From: Gymnopus androsaceus JB14
Lineage: Eukaryota; Basidiomycota; Agaricomycetes; Agaricales; Omphalotaceae
Assembly: GCA_009733575.1 (NCBI GenBank)
Contig: ML769493.1
Coordinates: 1 to 64,000 of the forward strand
Length of the DNA stretch: 64,000 nt
Direction of reading: 5' to 3'
Part shown: piece after piece, positions 1 to 11,500 of the stretch
Numbering within the stretch: the stretch's first letter is position 1
Layout: every line of letters starts with the position of its first letter
The notes under the pieces: model-generated
Seen by the model: only the letters and a program-made list of their open reading frames with translations
The model's database searches: none
What the model was told of the DNA's origin: nothing
Translations under genes and position numbers: made by a program

Positions 1-358
1 ACACTTATTGTGAAATAAAAGTATTCAGTCTGCATCAAAACTATCACTTTCAGAGCTCAATTGAAAAGTGTTCTTTCAGATGTCTGATTAAAATATAAAA
101 TTCAGAGGGTCTGGATGTAATTCCTTCGTAAGTTCATTGTAATATTTATTTTATCTACTTGTATGAAAAAGTACATTTATCTTATGTACTGAAATAATTT
201 GTTTCCCAAAGTACTTCAGCCTGACTGAAGTATAATCATTGGCGGTGTGAGAGGGTCCTGAGGCTGTTCTAAACTCGCTTGGCATCCCTCCGCATGGCGC
301 ACTCCATTAATTGACCATCCTCTTATTTTTAATTGTTACGGGAAGTCATCCATTCAGG

Positions 359-365
359 TATAAAA
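359..365 (+). promoter_or_regulatory. TATA box of the first membrane-protein gene
   Basis: A TATAAAA motif lies about 50 bases upstream of the ATG at 414, a normal distance for a short fungal 5' leader. Nothing else recognisable was seen in 1-358, which I take as the promoter region. Confidence 0.5.
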
Positions 366-413
366 CTCTCCTCCGAAGCAAGCTTTTGAAGTTTCATCCC
401 CACCGTCAACATC

Positions 414-1991
414 ATGGCAGAGCAAGCCGTCAACTTCAATAAAGAATTGGTGCTCCAATTTCTTGTTATACCAGTTGTGGTGAGTAAATGCACTTGATCC
501 AAGATTCCCCCTCATTCACACTGTTCTTCCGCTCACATCAGATTGAGGTGCTATTTTATGGTGCGGTTTACTCTGGTGCGAACGCAATATCTGCTAACAT
601 CATGTAGGTATCTTTGCGGTGCTATTTGGCCTCAGCATATATGTCTTCCGACGCAAGTATACCCCAGGAAAATTGTACATAGCCACAACTTTCCTGTTCT
701 TTATGCTAGCCACTGTGTCGATTGTACTTGATACAGCTTCCAGATCTATGCTTACGGTGGATTTCATAGACTTGTTCAATGGAAGCCAGCCTGACTCGTT
801 TTTTACACCCTATGATCTTTCAACTGCTTCAGAATGGATCTTTCTTGTCGCTAGGTAGTTTGCATTAACACACCTTCTTCATGATTCTCATGCTGTGTTT
901 AGTTCCCTGGCAGATATTATGCTGGTAAGCCCTTCCATCAGGCATTACACTATACTCAAATGTTATAATAGATATACAGATGTTATCGTTTATGGAACTC
1001 AAGAAAGCGTTATATAATTCTTCCAACGCCAGGTCTATTGGCAACAGTTGGTAAGTCCTTCATACTTACTTATATGTAATTGAAATCGCACTCGTTTTCT
1101 TCGTCAGTTTCTCTGATAGTCATTGAACGTCAAAAAGCAATATCTTCCGGTTTCTCTCAGGATGGCAATGGAGAATTCGAGCTCGAGGAAATATCCTCAA
1201 TTTTAAACATCTACGTCATCATAACATTTGTTCAGAACCTTCTTTTGACGGGGCTGATAGGCGAGTCACAAGGAGCAAATATGTTTTCTTATATACTTAC
1301 CCTCTATTCATAGCGGGAAGAATTTGGTGGTTGGATCGTAAAGTGCAAAAGATGTTGCAATTGGTTGGCCAACCAAGGAAACCTTTTCAAAGTCTTCTCG
1401 GACCCATGTATGTCATGAATTGGACCAACAATGCCTTATCTCAATCCCACTTTTTGTTACATTTCTCAGACTAGAATCTAGTGTTATCACGCCAACATTT
1501 CTTCTGTGCTGGTTGGTTTTGAGATTTAATGCTGCAGATGCCAAGAATACTTTCTGGGTAGATGCTATCAATCCCTGTACTATGACACAGGCCGTGGCAA
1601 GTAGTCTCAACTACATTCATCCATGACCGTATTTTGATGTTCAATTTCATATTAGGGTATAGCATCAACATTGGTTGTTGTGCGAATTGGCCTTGGCATA
1701 GATGCCCTTGCCTCTAAGCCTCCTTCTTCAATCCAAGCTTTGGAATCTCGGGATTTATTGACTCGGACTATAGATGATCACACCGATATCCCGAGCAATG
1801 AGAGCCGCGAAACAATTCATCCATTCCTACTTAAATATCACCAAAGTCACCAAAGTTCACAACTTGGGGAAAATGATGTTTTCACTTCTCAGTCAGTTGG
1901 TAACAGCTTGCTAGTGGGCCAACACAAGCACAGTCCTATTCAGCCTCTGGATCGGGTGGTTCATGCCAAGAGAGCTGGAGTAGGGAGTTGA
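414..1991 (+). CDS. Basidiomycete seven-helix integral membrane protein
   Basis: Nine exons splice to an open frame of 380 aa: 414-479, 542-560, 608-854, 903-924, 972-1050, 1108-1260, 1314-1407, 1470-1596 and 1656-1991. The protein has successive hydrophobic helices (for example IFAVLFGLSIYVF, YIATTFLFFMLATVSIVL and SILNIYVIITFV) and signatures I associate with a large basidiomycete family: SLADIMLIYRCYRLW after helix 3, GRIWWLDRKV in the third cytoplasmic loop and a hydrophilic C-terminal tail of roughly 90 residues. The role is unknown; such proteins are usually annotated as membrane or GPCR-like proteins. Two introns (1261-1313 and 1597-1655) are GC-AG, and both are required to keep the frame. 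The summed exon length is a multiple of three, which supports the model. The gene at 52455-53967 is a distant paralogue in the same orientation. Confidence 0.85.
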
Positions 1992-2204
1992 TCTATATAG
2001 ATTCGGGACATAATGAATGTACAAACAATGAGCATATGAAATCTACTGTCTCCAACATGGGTCGAGCTTGTTTAGGAGCAATTGGGAGGGCACGGTTGAG
2101 GGAGGAAGCAGTGCACCCAGTAGCTAGTAAAATATTTACCATGTACCAGTTACAATCCTCATCGCCTGTAGTTCCTCATCGGGACCACACTGTGTGTCTA
2201 TTTA

Positions 2205-2448
2205 CAGTGACGGCAACTATTGATGCACACCCCCAAATCGGGAAGGTGGGCGCTTAAGCATTGTTCTTCAGCGTACTGCTCAAAAAAATCATGATTTTTG
2301 AGATTATGAGTACTGCGTAATGCTTAATAGGTGTGATTTTCACGCGAGGAAGTCCAACGGGCTTTTTTTCGATGAGACATGGGGGTTCAAAGCACTTAAG
2401 CGCCCATCGGCCCGATTTGGGGGTGTGCATCAATAGTTGCCGTCACTG
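2205..2448. mobile_element. Tc1/mariner-like MITE, 244 bp
   Basis: Near-perfect terminal inverted repeats of about 55 bp begin CAGTGACGGCAACTATTGAT at 2205 and end with the reverse complement at 2448. Both ends are flanked by TA (2203-2204 and 2449-2450), the target duplication typical of Tc1/mariner. The internal 130 bp is AT-rich and has no transposase, so this is a non-autonomous miniature element. It sits beside a decayed fragment related to the MYND gene at 8719-10686. Superfamily assignment is inference from the CAGT terminus and TA duplication. Confidence 0.85.
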
Positions 2449-2467
2449 TATCTATTTATCTATCTAT

Positions 2468-2565
2468 GTGTACATAAACCATTAAAACTTCTGCACCCGG
2501 GATAGCTCACTCTAATCCCTGCATGCCCCACAGTAGGTAACGAGATCAGGTTCAACCAAAGTCTT
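2468..2565 (-). pseudogene. Relic of the MYND-protein gene
   Basis: Two blocks here match the MYND-protein coding region at about 10105-10150 and 10222-10268. One block contains CTGCACCCGG next to ATAGCT; the other contains CGAGATC followed by GATTCAAC-like sequence. About 80 bases between the blocks are missing. There is no open frame. It is evidently a truncated duplicate in whose flank the MITE landed. From 2566 to about 3200 I see no gene or repeat. Confidence 0.55.
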
Positions 2566-3203
2566 GATTGGAGTAATTATGCTACAGATGTCAGGGACGC
2601 TTACTGGTGGATGGCCTTCCAGAAGGTAAAACAGGGAAACTCGCGCCTATACAACTGAGAAAAAACTCTGCATGGCTAGAACTGATCCATACCTGATCCA
2701 TGCATGTGAAGTTATGGATGGATGATACTGATGCAAAGGTTGAGGAGCTTTATCCCGACAATGCTGGACGTTGACAAACTATACCATGGTCTGTAAGAAA
2801 GACAAACCGCCAACTCCTAATAAGTAAAAGCTCATATTTCTCGGCCGATTTTGCAACGCCGGTTAGTCCTAGACGAAAATGACTCTCACTTACCCCAATA
2901 ATTCACTTGGCAGCTACATGCTCTTGCGGAACAACATTTTCACATTTCCTCTTTTGCGCCACTTTCTTTTTGACCGGAGAAGAGTGTTATACATGATGAT
3001 AATCCGAGTCGCTTAAGGCTTTCTTTCAACAACTTCATCCCGTGATTGCGGTGCAGTTTCACCCGCATCGAAGCCTTACAATCTTAGCACGAGCGACAAC
3101 CAATAATCTCTGACTGTTTCTCGATAGTATGATGTACTAGCAAAAAAATTGTTCCGAAGCTGACGCGCTATGGTACATATTGAGTTTCGACCAACTATTA
3201 ATG

Positions 3204-4411
3204 CTAATAGATTGCACAGACCAAGTTCTCCCTCCCGTACTCGCCGTCCCTCATGATCTTTAGGTGTTCAATTTTCTCCAGGCCAGTGCCCAACCGTCTC
3301 AAGCACTGCGGCTTGAGCGTGCTACTTCCCTTTCCACCATGCCATCCTTCAAGCACACGGGGCATGTAAACCTCCATGTACTCTAGCGCACGGACCTTGT
3401 CGTCTGGAATAGCAGGGAAATTGAATGTGTTAGCAAAAGTAAAATCAAACCCAAGCTCGGTGTAGACGAGGCAGAACTCGATTTTGATGTCCTTACCCCG
3501 TTCCTGGCTCTCTTTGCTAGGTGGAAGGATGAGAACGAAAGTGGAAGACACGGCGGCGATACAAGAGTCAGCAGTACCTTGTTCACCGACGGTGTCAAGC
3601 CCATAAATGGTGCCTCGTTCCCCAGCAGCAGCTTGGATCTGCTTCACGACATCGGCAGCCTTGAAGTTGTAGTCGAAAAACTTCGCGGCGCCGATAGCTT
3701 TGAGATCTTCGTCGATGCAGTGAAAAATACACAAAGATTGGGAGCGTTGGCGAGCTGTATGGCATTGTGACCGATAGCTGTAGAACCAACCCAAATTAGG
3801 ATGATCTCCTTCTCGGCGGGATGGTGGCTGAATGGTTTGGGGATGTTGAAGCGCATACAAATACTTGTGCAACGGTGAGATGAGGAATCGGGAGCGATGC
3901 TCCTTTATCATATGACATTTCGTCCTGGATTTTGAAGTAGTCGGACGATTCGGCATATGATCTATTGTCGGTTTGGAAAGATCCACCGTAGCTGAAACAG
4001 AGCTAGAAGATTTTACTTGTAAAACCAGTAGAACACATACTTGAAACCAGCGACATGATTCCCTACTTTCAAATGCTTCACAGCAGAGCCAACACGGGCA
4101 ATTACAACCTAGAATGGTTCCTGCAGTCCCGCATTCAACGATACCGAGCCAGAGAGCATCTTGAGAAACAGATGCTTGGTTGGATTGGAATACTTTGCAA
4201 TTGGTGGGATTCAATTCTACAGCACCAACGCGAACCTAAATCGATCGTTGAAATTAGCCTGCAGACATGAATATGAAGGATTGGATGCTCACGAAAACCT
4301 GATCTTCTTTACCAAGTCTTGTTGAGCGAAAGGGATCTCGACCAATTCGACGGTCTTATCAGGCTGAACTTGGAAAGCTTTGATGTTTTTGGGAATTTCG
4401 ATGGGAGACAT
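3204..4411 (-). pseudogene. Decayed MDR oxidoreductase (enoyl reductase-like) copy 1
   Basis: This is colinear with the intact gene at 39844-41121. The N-terminal exon starts at the ATG at 4411 (MSPIEIPKNIKAFQVQ). The C-terminal half keeps ADVVKQIQAAAGERG, PPSKESQER, VYTELGFDF, RALEYMEVYMPRVLEGW and GREKLVCAIY-like sequence. The nucleotide-binding stretch IWVGSTAIGHNAIQLANA lies in a different frame from the part after it. A small deletion near 3712 (between FTAST and DLKAIGA) causes that shift, and the GCDCAGDVV region is also damaged near 4090. I read this as a pseudogene of an NADPH-dependent quinone-oxidoreductase-type enzyme. Confidence 0.75.
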
Positions 4412-4659
4412 GGTTTATTCGATTGGGGATTCGAAGGTTCTCGTCTTTTATACGATTGAGAGGCGAACTAGAGCCGTGAAGGTCGAATTACTTCCAAGAA
4501 GTCGATTGAAACGGCAAAAAAGACGTTTTACTAATCCAGCGAAGGACAGGTTGGGTGTTTGCCTGGTGCTATTGTACTGGGAAATGGTTCGGACCCCGAG
4601 TTCGTAACCCGTATCTGTCGGTGCTGAGAGCTCGATAATCAATCGATAGTTGATTTAGG

Positions 4660-5450
4660 TAGTGGATTCATTGGAGACTGTCAATAATGAGGTTGGCCAA
4701 AATGATGGTACGGGCGCTAATTTTTGGAGACCTCCTGATTCTGCCCTTGTTGAACTACTACTACTCGATATCGTATGGCCTTTTGCTAAAATTTGCTCAG
4801 CTCATCTGCGATATCCTTCGACCGTGACTGCTATAATGATTGGGAAGCTTTGGTACTATCCGGAGTGGTGCCCGAATCTTGAGGAGATCTGCATGTCAAG
4901 GTACCCCAATGATACCTTTTTAAATCCGTATTGCTTTCCAAACTAACACATTTCGGAATGGAACTCATCGGGTCAGAGTATTGGCTACCGCAGTTTCTTA
5001 GTGTACATGGGAGCTCTCCGCCTACCCTCTCTACAGGCTTCGCTCCCTCTTATAAATCATACAATACGATCCGCGGCGGCGGGCGAGTTTGACACAGAAT
5101 CGGACGAGAAGGAGGGCCAGGGATGTGTACGGTCGCGTCGCCTGAGGGCCTTTTGGATCGCCTCCCGTGTGCTGTTAGGGAAATTCGCAGTCGGCTGGCA
5201 TCTCGAATCCAGTCTTCTTAGATGCTTTAACTCGTCATCGCAGGGAGAGTCATTTCGACGAAACACGAAGACCCCATCGCATCCAGATCGTGGTCAATCT
5301 CCTGATTTACCTTGGTATCCATTTTCAGCGAAGAAAAAAGAAAAGTGTGTATGGAGGCTTGGAATGACAAGGAACAGCAGAGTTGTAGATTTTATGAGCA
5401 AACGTAGGGCTGCGTTCTATTCATGCTACCGGATTGTCACGAACTTGAGA
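4660..5450 (+). repeat. Spacer module S1, relic of an F-box/LRR-like gene
   Basis: This is one of at least six related spacers (also near 15720, 26720, 28760, 36850 and 41500, and inverted at 50080). Shared landmarks are the TCGTATGGCCTTTT-like block, CTGCGATATCCT, the GGAACTCATCGGGT block and CTGCCCTCTCTACGGGCTTC variants. On the plus strand it still encodes short peptide-like runs such as WCPNLEEICMSRYPNDTFLN. That suggests a dead LRR-type gene in which stops interrupt every frame. The segment 4430-4660 belongs to the 5' flank duplicated with the oxidoreductase and recurs near 11490-11545. Confidence 0.6.
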
Positions 5451-5501
5451 GAGGAGAGTTCAATACATGCTCTATGCAAAATTAGTCCCGAATTGCGCCT
5501 T

Positions 5502-7138
5502 CTAGTTGGCGTTGTATGAATACTGCATTAATGGTAACACCTTGTCCCTAAAGTCTTCAATGCCATAAACCTCAATCCGTAGTGTGTTCGCCAAGCGATC
5601 AGTCGAGAGAGGCACCACAGCTATAATGGTTTCCCTGTGTTCCTTTCCTAACAGTTTTGTCCACCCCTCTCGTGACAAACCACTCTGTTTCCCTTCAGAC
5701 AATGAGTTCCAGCTCTGCCATATTTGCATGTTTAGCCGGAGATATACCAAATGTGGAAACATCCTCAAAATAGTGCTGTAAACGAGGTTTATATTCTGAG
5801 GAAATACACACATGAGAACGTGTAGGCCGGAGAGAAGTCAATAAAATGGGACATACACAACGTTTCGATGACACAAAGTCAAGCCGGCATCCAAGATGAG
5901 TGAGATTGGGGCAAGCGGAGATGATAGAGCTGATGTTATCCAGCCTATATCCATCCAGCTCGCGGAGGTATAGTTGACAAATAGAGGCCATCTTTGACAG
6001 TGCATCCTGGACTTGTATACACCGCTCAGAGCGTGGCGTGATAGACAAACCGAAATCCAAGGTCAGGCATTCCAGCCGAAAAGTCCCCAGATTGCACAAA
6101 AGAATGCCATCCTCTACAAAACCCTCCAGGTGTCGAAGTTTTTGGAGTATTCCTGGGGTAGCTAATGGCCGAGGGAAGGATGTAGATCGTGTATACACAC
6201 GATACTTCAGCACCTCGATCATGGGATGACGTTGAAAGAAGGCTACTAGGGAAGTGGATAATTTTTCGTCCAAGTCGTTCACTTCGAGCCCAAACTCTTT
6301 GAAAAGAGGGAATGTAAAAATTTTGTCATGAAGAACCTTTGCGAAAGTGTCTGAGAGGTGTTCAGAACGTCGGATCTGAGGTGAGCGTCGGATCTGAAGT
6401 GAGAGTCGCTTCAGTCCAGGACTGGATGTGGGCAACTGCTTGATGAGTTTGGTCACCGTCGGATAATCGGCTAAATAATACGAGGTTAACTTCAGTTACA
6501 TGAAGAATATGTTCACATTATTTACGAGGAGATTGGAGAGGGTAGCTAAAATCCAGGTCCAGCGCAATTAATGAAGCTCCACATAAAGAATTCTATCGTT
6601 GAAAGATGGAAAGTCAGCGAATATAGGAATCAGGGTATATAATCATAGTACTCACAGCCAACGATACACTCAATCGTGTACTCTTCACTGGAATAGGGCA
6701 ATTGAGGACGAGTCCCTCAATAAGCCTTAGAGCAGGAGGGACGTTGCCACCAAGTGCTTCAGGAAGACTGAAATTCGAGCGGAGCATGAATGCTTGTATG
6801 ATACCATTCGCAGCATGCAGAGCAATATTTTTCATCGCATAAGCCATCTGCTTTTGAAAAACAGTTGCGCTAAGCTTGCGAGTTGGCGATACTGAGAGCT
6901 TTTTGACAAAAGAAGCGGGATGAGCTCTAGTCAAAGGCCATCGACTTTTTTCGGAAAGTGCAAGTGTTGGTAGAGCCTTGTTGCCAACATCTCGATACAG
7001 GAAGGAGTTGAAAAAATCATGGTAGCGTTTGGAAACTTGGGCAAGAGCCTTCAGAGTACGTGGATCATCGGAGATTTCGTCTCTAATTAGAAGGAACAGT
7101 TCATTTGGTAAGGCGTCGAAACCGGATCCGCGATTCAT
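5502..7138 (-). CDS. F-box/LRR-like protein, intact copy F1
   Basis: Four exons (7138-6656, 6592-6526, 6470-5857 and 5795-5502) splice to 485 aa with no interruption. The N terminus, MNRGSGFDALPNELFLLIRD, has the F-box pattern (LP-E-LLL-I-DEI, then RTLKALAQVSKRYHDF). The rest is a series of LRR-like hydrophobic strands, for example RLECLTLDFGL, NISSIISACPNLTHLGCRLD and MFPHLVYLRLNMQIW. F-box proteins are substrate-recruiting subunits of SCF ubiquitin ligases, binding Skp1 through the F-box; that role is inferred here. It carries a six-residue in-frame repeat (SPQIRR) absent from the other copies. A conserved motif lies about 75 bases upstream of the ATG. Confidence 0.85.
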
Positions 7139-7210
7139 GACTAGACTAGGATGTAGGTGAATTTCCAGATGCCTAGAAGATATGATACATGGAAGAAGCT
7201 TGGAAGCGAT

Positions 7211-7229
7211 GAATCGGCGCTAAAGCGTG
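7211..7229 (-). promoter_or_regulatory. Conserved upstream motif of F-box copy F1
   Basis: The plus-strand block GAATCGGCGCTAAAGCGTG lies 73-91 bases upstream of the F1 start. It recurs upstream of every F-box copy in the array. A promoter role is inferred from position only. Confidence 0.4.
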
Positions 7230-7259
7230 GAACTACTCGAGTAGAAGCGCCCAGTGCCA

Positions 7260-7560
7260 CTTTCCTAATTAATACAGTATTTCTTCAGAATACGAAGCTC
7301 ATATACAGGACGTTGATGGGAGTACTCGCACATCTCTTGCGTCTCAAGATATTGTGCAAACCTTGAGGAGTCACAGGAAACCATTTGAACTTGAAGGCTT
7401 TAGGGATGTTGAGCAGTGAGTGCATGGCGAAGGAGGACTGGAATCTGGATAGCTCTGCTGGGATATAGAGCAATATAACGTCTATGAGAAAACCCATAGC
7501 TAGACTACGTACCAGCAGCAGCATCAATGATAATCTCTGACTGAGACTTAATTGGCGTTG
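7260..7560. repeat. 5' flank block shared with the 39.4-kb locus
   Basis: The region matches 39380-39560, upstream of F-box copy F4, through blocks such as ATACGAAGCTCAT, CGCACATCTCTT and AATCTGGATAGCTCTG. On the minus strand it reads like an old coding piece (NIPKAFKFKWFPVTPQGLH) with no intact frame. I do not recognise the family. It shows that F-box plus downstream oxidoreductase were duplicated as one block. Confidence 0.5.
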
Positions 7561-7599
7561 TTTTTGGACTGGACTATATATTATGATAAAAGGAGTTTC

Positions 7600-8190
7600 G
7601 ACCAACCGTGAATAGTAATAGATTGCACAAACCAACTTCTCCCTCCCATACTCGCCGTACTTCGAGATCTTTAGGCCCTGTTCAATTCTCTCCAGGCCAG
7701 TGCCCAGCCTTCTCAAGCCGCAGCGCCTTCCCTTTCCACAGCACGCAGGGCATGTAAGCCTCCACGTACTCCAGTACGCGAACGGGATCGTGTTGGCAAA
7801 TTTGAAATCAGACCCAAGCAAGGTGTAGACCACGCAGAGCTCAACTTTGACGTCCTTGCGACGCTCCAGAGACTCTTTACTAGGATAAACGATGACCACG
7901 AGGTGACTTTAGCGAGTGGAAGACATGGCGTCAATACAGAAATCAGTGGTACCCTGTTCACCGACGGTGTCAAACGAACCCAGATCAAGATCTCTTTGTC
8001 ACCGGAGGGCTGGCTGAAAGGCTTTGGGATATTTAGACGCATATAAAATGCTTGCACAACGCTGAGATGAACAACTGGGAGTGCTGCTCCTTCTTCATAT
8101 GACATTTCATCCGGGATCTTGAAGGTCACTGCTGCCTGTAATCGGACGTATCGGCCATTGAATGGCGAAGGAAGCATTGGGAGTTTGTGT
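7600..8190 (-). pseudogene. Decayed MDR oxidoreductase copy 2
   Basis: Reading leftward, this keeps YVRLQAAVTFKIPDEMSYEE and NIPKPFSQPSGDKEILIWV, then jumps to the TVGEQGTT region. The whole dinucleotide-binding segment and the following helix are deleted near 7975. The C-terminal part (KDVKVELCVVYTLLGSDF through GREKLVCAIY) lies in other frames, and the LEYVEAYMPRVLEGW region is shortened. The N-terminal two exons are absent. It is a dead internally deleted copy of the 39844-41121 gene. From 8200 to 8718 I see no gene. Confidence 0.75.
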
Positions 8191-8718
8191 CACTGTGGAC
8201 TCGAAAATAAGGATTTGATAGTTAAATTTAGACAGGCTTCATTCCCGGGAGCGAGGAGAAATTATTCTCTCATGAATTGGTTGAGGATTCAGAGTTGGAC
8301 GACGAAGAAAAAGGTGGATTGTTCCACTGCAGTTAGTTGAAAATTGTGAGACAATGCGATGCGCGGTATGAGTATTTTGATTCGAAGTTACGATAGATGA
8401 GAGCTGCGTCGACAACCACTTGGTTCAACGGACTCGATCAGACGTATAACTGTCCCAATATGAGGATATATCTTGAGGATTTGTTGAGGACGATGGCAGT
8501 AAGGCAAAAGGTGATTCAATTGACTAGAAGCGTGATTTAAGGCTACTTATTGTACACGCCAACACAGTTACTGTAGGCTTCAAGAGACATCAAAACTCAG
8601 GGAGTGACCAGGCAATCGCTATATGCTACTATTACTATTACGTGTAAATTCTAGGAGACTCTACTCTACAATTAATCCGTATTGACTAGGTTCTCGTAGA
8701 CCCTTCCCTCTAGCAGAC

Positions 8719-10686
8719 TCAACCAAAATTCGGGTCTTTCAAGGTCATAGATATATACATTGCCTGTCCAGGATGCGGAAGCTTGACTATCACGATGGGA
8801 CCTATGCCCACACCCTCCTGTAGCTCTTCTACACAAGAATCGAGCTGCGTATCCAGCCGGCCAGGATAATTCCTCCGTGCTTCCTCCGGGGTCAAAACCT
8901 TCATACCTAGTTCCTGGTGTAGCTGGGTGAAGTCGACAAAGTTGATCAGAATGGGAGGCAAAGGCAAGGATGATGATCGTCGGTAATCAGTTTGCCGCTG
9001 CAGTAGGCCATGGCGGATGGACCAAAGCTCCGAGAGTACAATATGCTGAATCAGAGTCATATCCCGTTCTTCCGCAGGACGTGGATGACCATCTGTAAAA
9101 TACTGGTAAGAAAAGAATATAAACTATTTCTCATTGCGCGCATGCTCACCTTCCCAATTATTCACATGATCATCACAATCCTTGCGGTGCTTGTCAATCC
9201 AGTGAGCCTTTTGACACGAACGGCTACAATAGAACGCTATCATACAGCGAGAGCAGCGAAAGACTTTGCAACTTGGAGGAGATTTGCACTATAAATCAAC
9301 AAAGCCGTTTGCACAATGTGTTCTTGGTGATCAAAATGATTTATTTACCTCTGGATTCGAGCAAAACATAATCCCGTTGGCCTCATATCGATACCTCAGC
9401 TTGATTCTCTTCTTGACCAACGTTCTGAACTGTACCCATATCGAGACGCCGGATTTTTGGATATCGATAAGGGGGGACTTGTCGAAAAGCCGTTCCAATG
9501 GCTTCTGCCAGTGTACAGAGCGATAAATCGATGCGGTGGAAATGAGGCCGATTAAATCTGTAAAAGACTGTGGCATGACGCTGAAATGGAGCTGCTGCGG
9601 AAAGTTACACTTTGTTACTTTCCACAACGCCTGGAGGAGACCGGAGTTGAGAGCTAGAACAATGCTCTCACTACCACCGTGTTCCAGAGCAAAGTAAAGA
9701 TATTTCATGCTCCATTTCCAAGTTTCAAGGAAATAATATCCATTGATCGCGTATTCTCGCTCGAAACTTGGGCAGGAGATGATTTTGCTGATTTGACGGA
9801 TGAGATGAGTGGTGAAATATACGGATCGAGAGCGTAAAAAGTGCTCATTCAAAGAGCTAGAAGATGAAACCACTCCCGCGAGAAATTTAAAGCAATTTGC
9901 GAGCGAGTGATAATCCAAAGGGCGTTGCAGGGTGATGCGACAAAGATTTTTAGTTGCGAGAGAGATGAGGCGAGGGTCGATAAGAGCAGCAGTTTGTGAA
10001 TATATGGTTTTCCAATGAGTGTCCCAGTCATTGGAAAATTTAAATGCATCGAAAATGTGGCCAGAGAATCCGGACACAAGATAATCAGCTAACGCACAGA
10101 GGTGTACACGAACCATCAAAGCTCCTGCACCCGGTATAGCTTTAATCTCTTGGAGAGAGATGATTTTGATTCTAAGAAGAAGGGCAAAAACCTCCGAAAC
10201 GCAACTAAGCGCACTTAGTGCTGCCTCCCCACATGTCCCGTAGATGGCGAGATCTGATTCAACAAAGGAGTTGTGTAGGAAATGGCACCATCTGTAAATG
10301 GTGGGCCAGTATTCGCGTACGGAGGGGCCGAGAATAATTGAATTCCTTCCGGCTCCTGAGTCTCTCAGAGTCATACCGGTGGATATAGTGCAGAGAACAT
10401 GAATGACCGTGATAATCTCCGATGTCAGAAGTGGTATAGCGTGGCTGCATTTGGTGACCTGTGGAAGCCGTTTCTTGGATAGAAACCGAAGAAGCGTAGG
10501 AAATATGTGCGCAAATATACGCGCATCCTTTGTTCCTAATGAGCAAAGTTCATAGAGAGCCTTCTCATTGGATTCAGAGCTTCCGGACAAAGCTCTCCGT
10601 TCCAGAAGCTATGATTCCAATGAAAAACTGAGTGACACGCAACGGCTAGCATAAGGAGAGAATCTTACCTGGAGTCTAATGCTCAT
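8719..10686 (-). CDS. MYND-type zinc-finger protein
   Basis: Four exons (10686-10669, 10608-9349, 9288-9150 and 9092-8719) splice to 596 aa. The tiny first exon encodes MSIRLQ. The long second exon is a helical region without a recognised domain. Exon 2 ends in FCSNPE and exon 3 continues CKSPPSCKVFRCSRC, FYCSRSCQKAHW and HRKDC, giving the complete C-x2-C / C-x2-C / H-x3-C arrangement of a MYND finger. MYND fingers bind proline-rich peptides. Fungi have many MYND proteins with an N-terminal helical region like this one, and their functions are mostly unknown. The long second exon ends just before the finger. Summed exon length is a multiple of three. Confidence 0.88.
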
Positions 10687-10888
10687 CGTGATATTGAATG
10701 CTTCTTCGCAAGTATGAGTGACAATGAAGAGGGTGTAGGAAACAAAGGAAATCTAAGAATGAAAGAACGACCGACGCCTTTAGAACAATTTTATGAATGA
10801 TTAGCTCACAGTCAATAATTGACACAAAGCCAAAAAGGGTATAAATTCCGACATTGGGCTGTGTTTTTGTACGCGATTAAGTACATTG

Positions 10889-11500
10889 TTAAGAAGAGCA
10901 GCGGTGACCTGCAATATTCTTTACTATGCAGCCCAGACAGTGGTAAGATAACGGAACGTTCCGCCTTGAGTCGTCGTGCAGGGCGGTCGATGCACTGGTA
11001 GCAAATACACGAAGATTAGAAGCGTTGGCGAGCTGAATGGAACTGTGATCGACACCGGTGGAACCACCCCAAATCAAGAAAATGTCTTTGTCCCGGAAGA
11101 CTAGCTGAATGGCTCGGGGATGAGACGCATAATAAAATGCTTGTACAGCGGAATCGGGAGCGCTGCTCCTTATGCATGTCGTTTCGTTGGGGACTTCAAA
11201 GTTCACTGCTGCCTGCAGTCGGACGTATTCAGCATGATCCATTGTAGGTTTGGAAGGAACAAGCTGGAAACAGAATTAGAATATGTACTGCACTGATTGA
11301 ACGAGTAAAATGCGTACTTGAAACCAGTGACACGATTGCCTGCTTTCAAGTACTTTACAGCCAGCCCAACGCGCATCGCAAACTAGTTCCGGAGGTCACC
11401 ATTCACCGATAGCGTGCTAAAGCATGTATCCTGGGTTGGAATTAGGACTTACTTCCAAAACAGTAGGATTCAACACTACAGCACCAACGATCATCTGTCG
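10889..11500 (-). pseudogene. Decayed MDR oxidoreductase copy 3 (5' half)
   Basis: This matches the N-terminal and middle part of the 39844-41121 gene: AEYVRLQAAVNFEVPNE, then IFLIWGGSTGVDHSSIQLAN and NLRVFATSAST. Frame breaks lie around the VQAFYYASHP stretch, and coding similarity ends abruptly near 10990. The 5' flank (ATCTGTCGGTGCT and TAGTTGATTTAGGTAGTGGA) matches the flank of copy 1 at 4612-4665. It is a truncated pseudogene. The 200 bases between it and the MYND gene show nothing. Confidence 0.7.
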
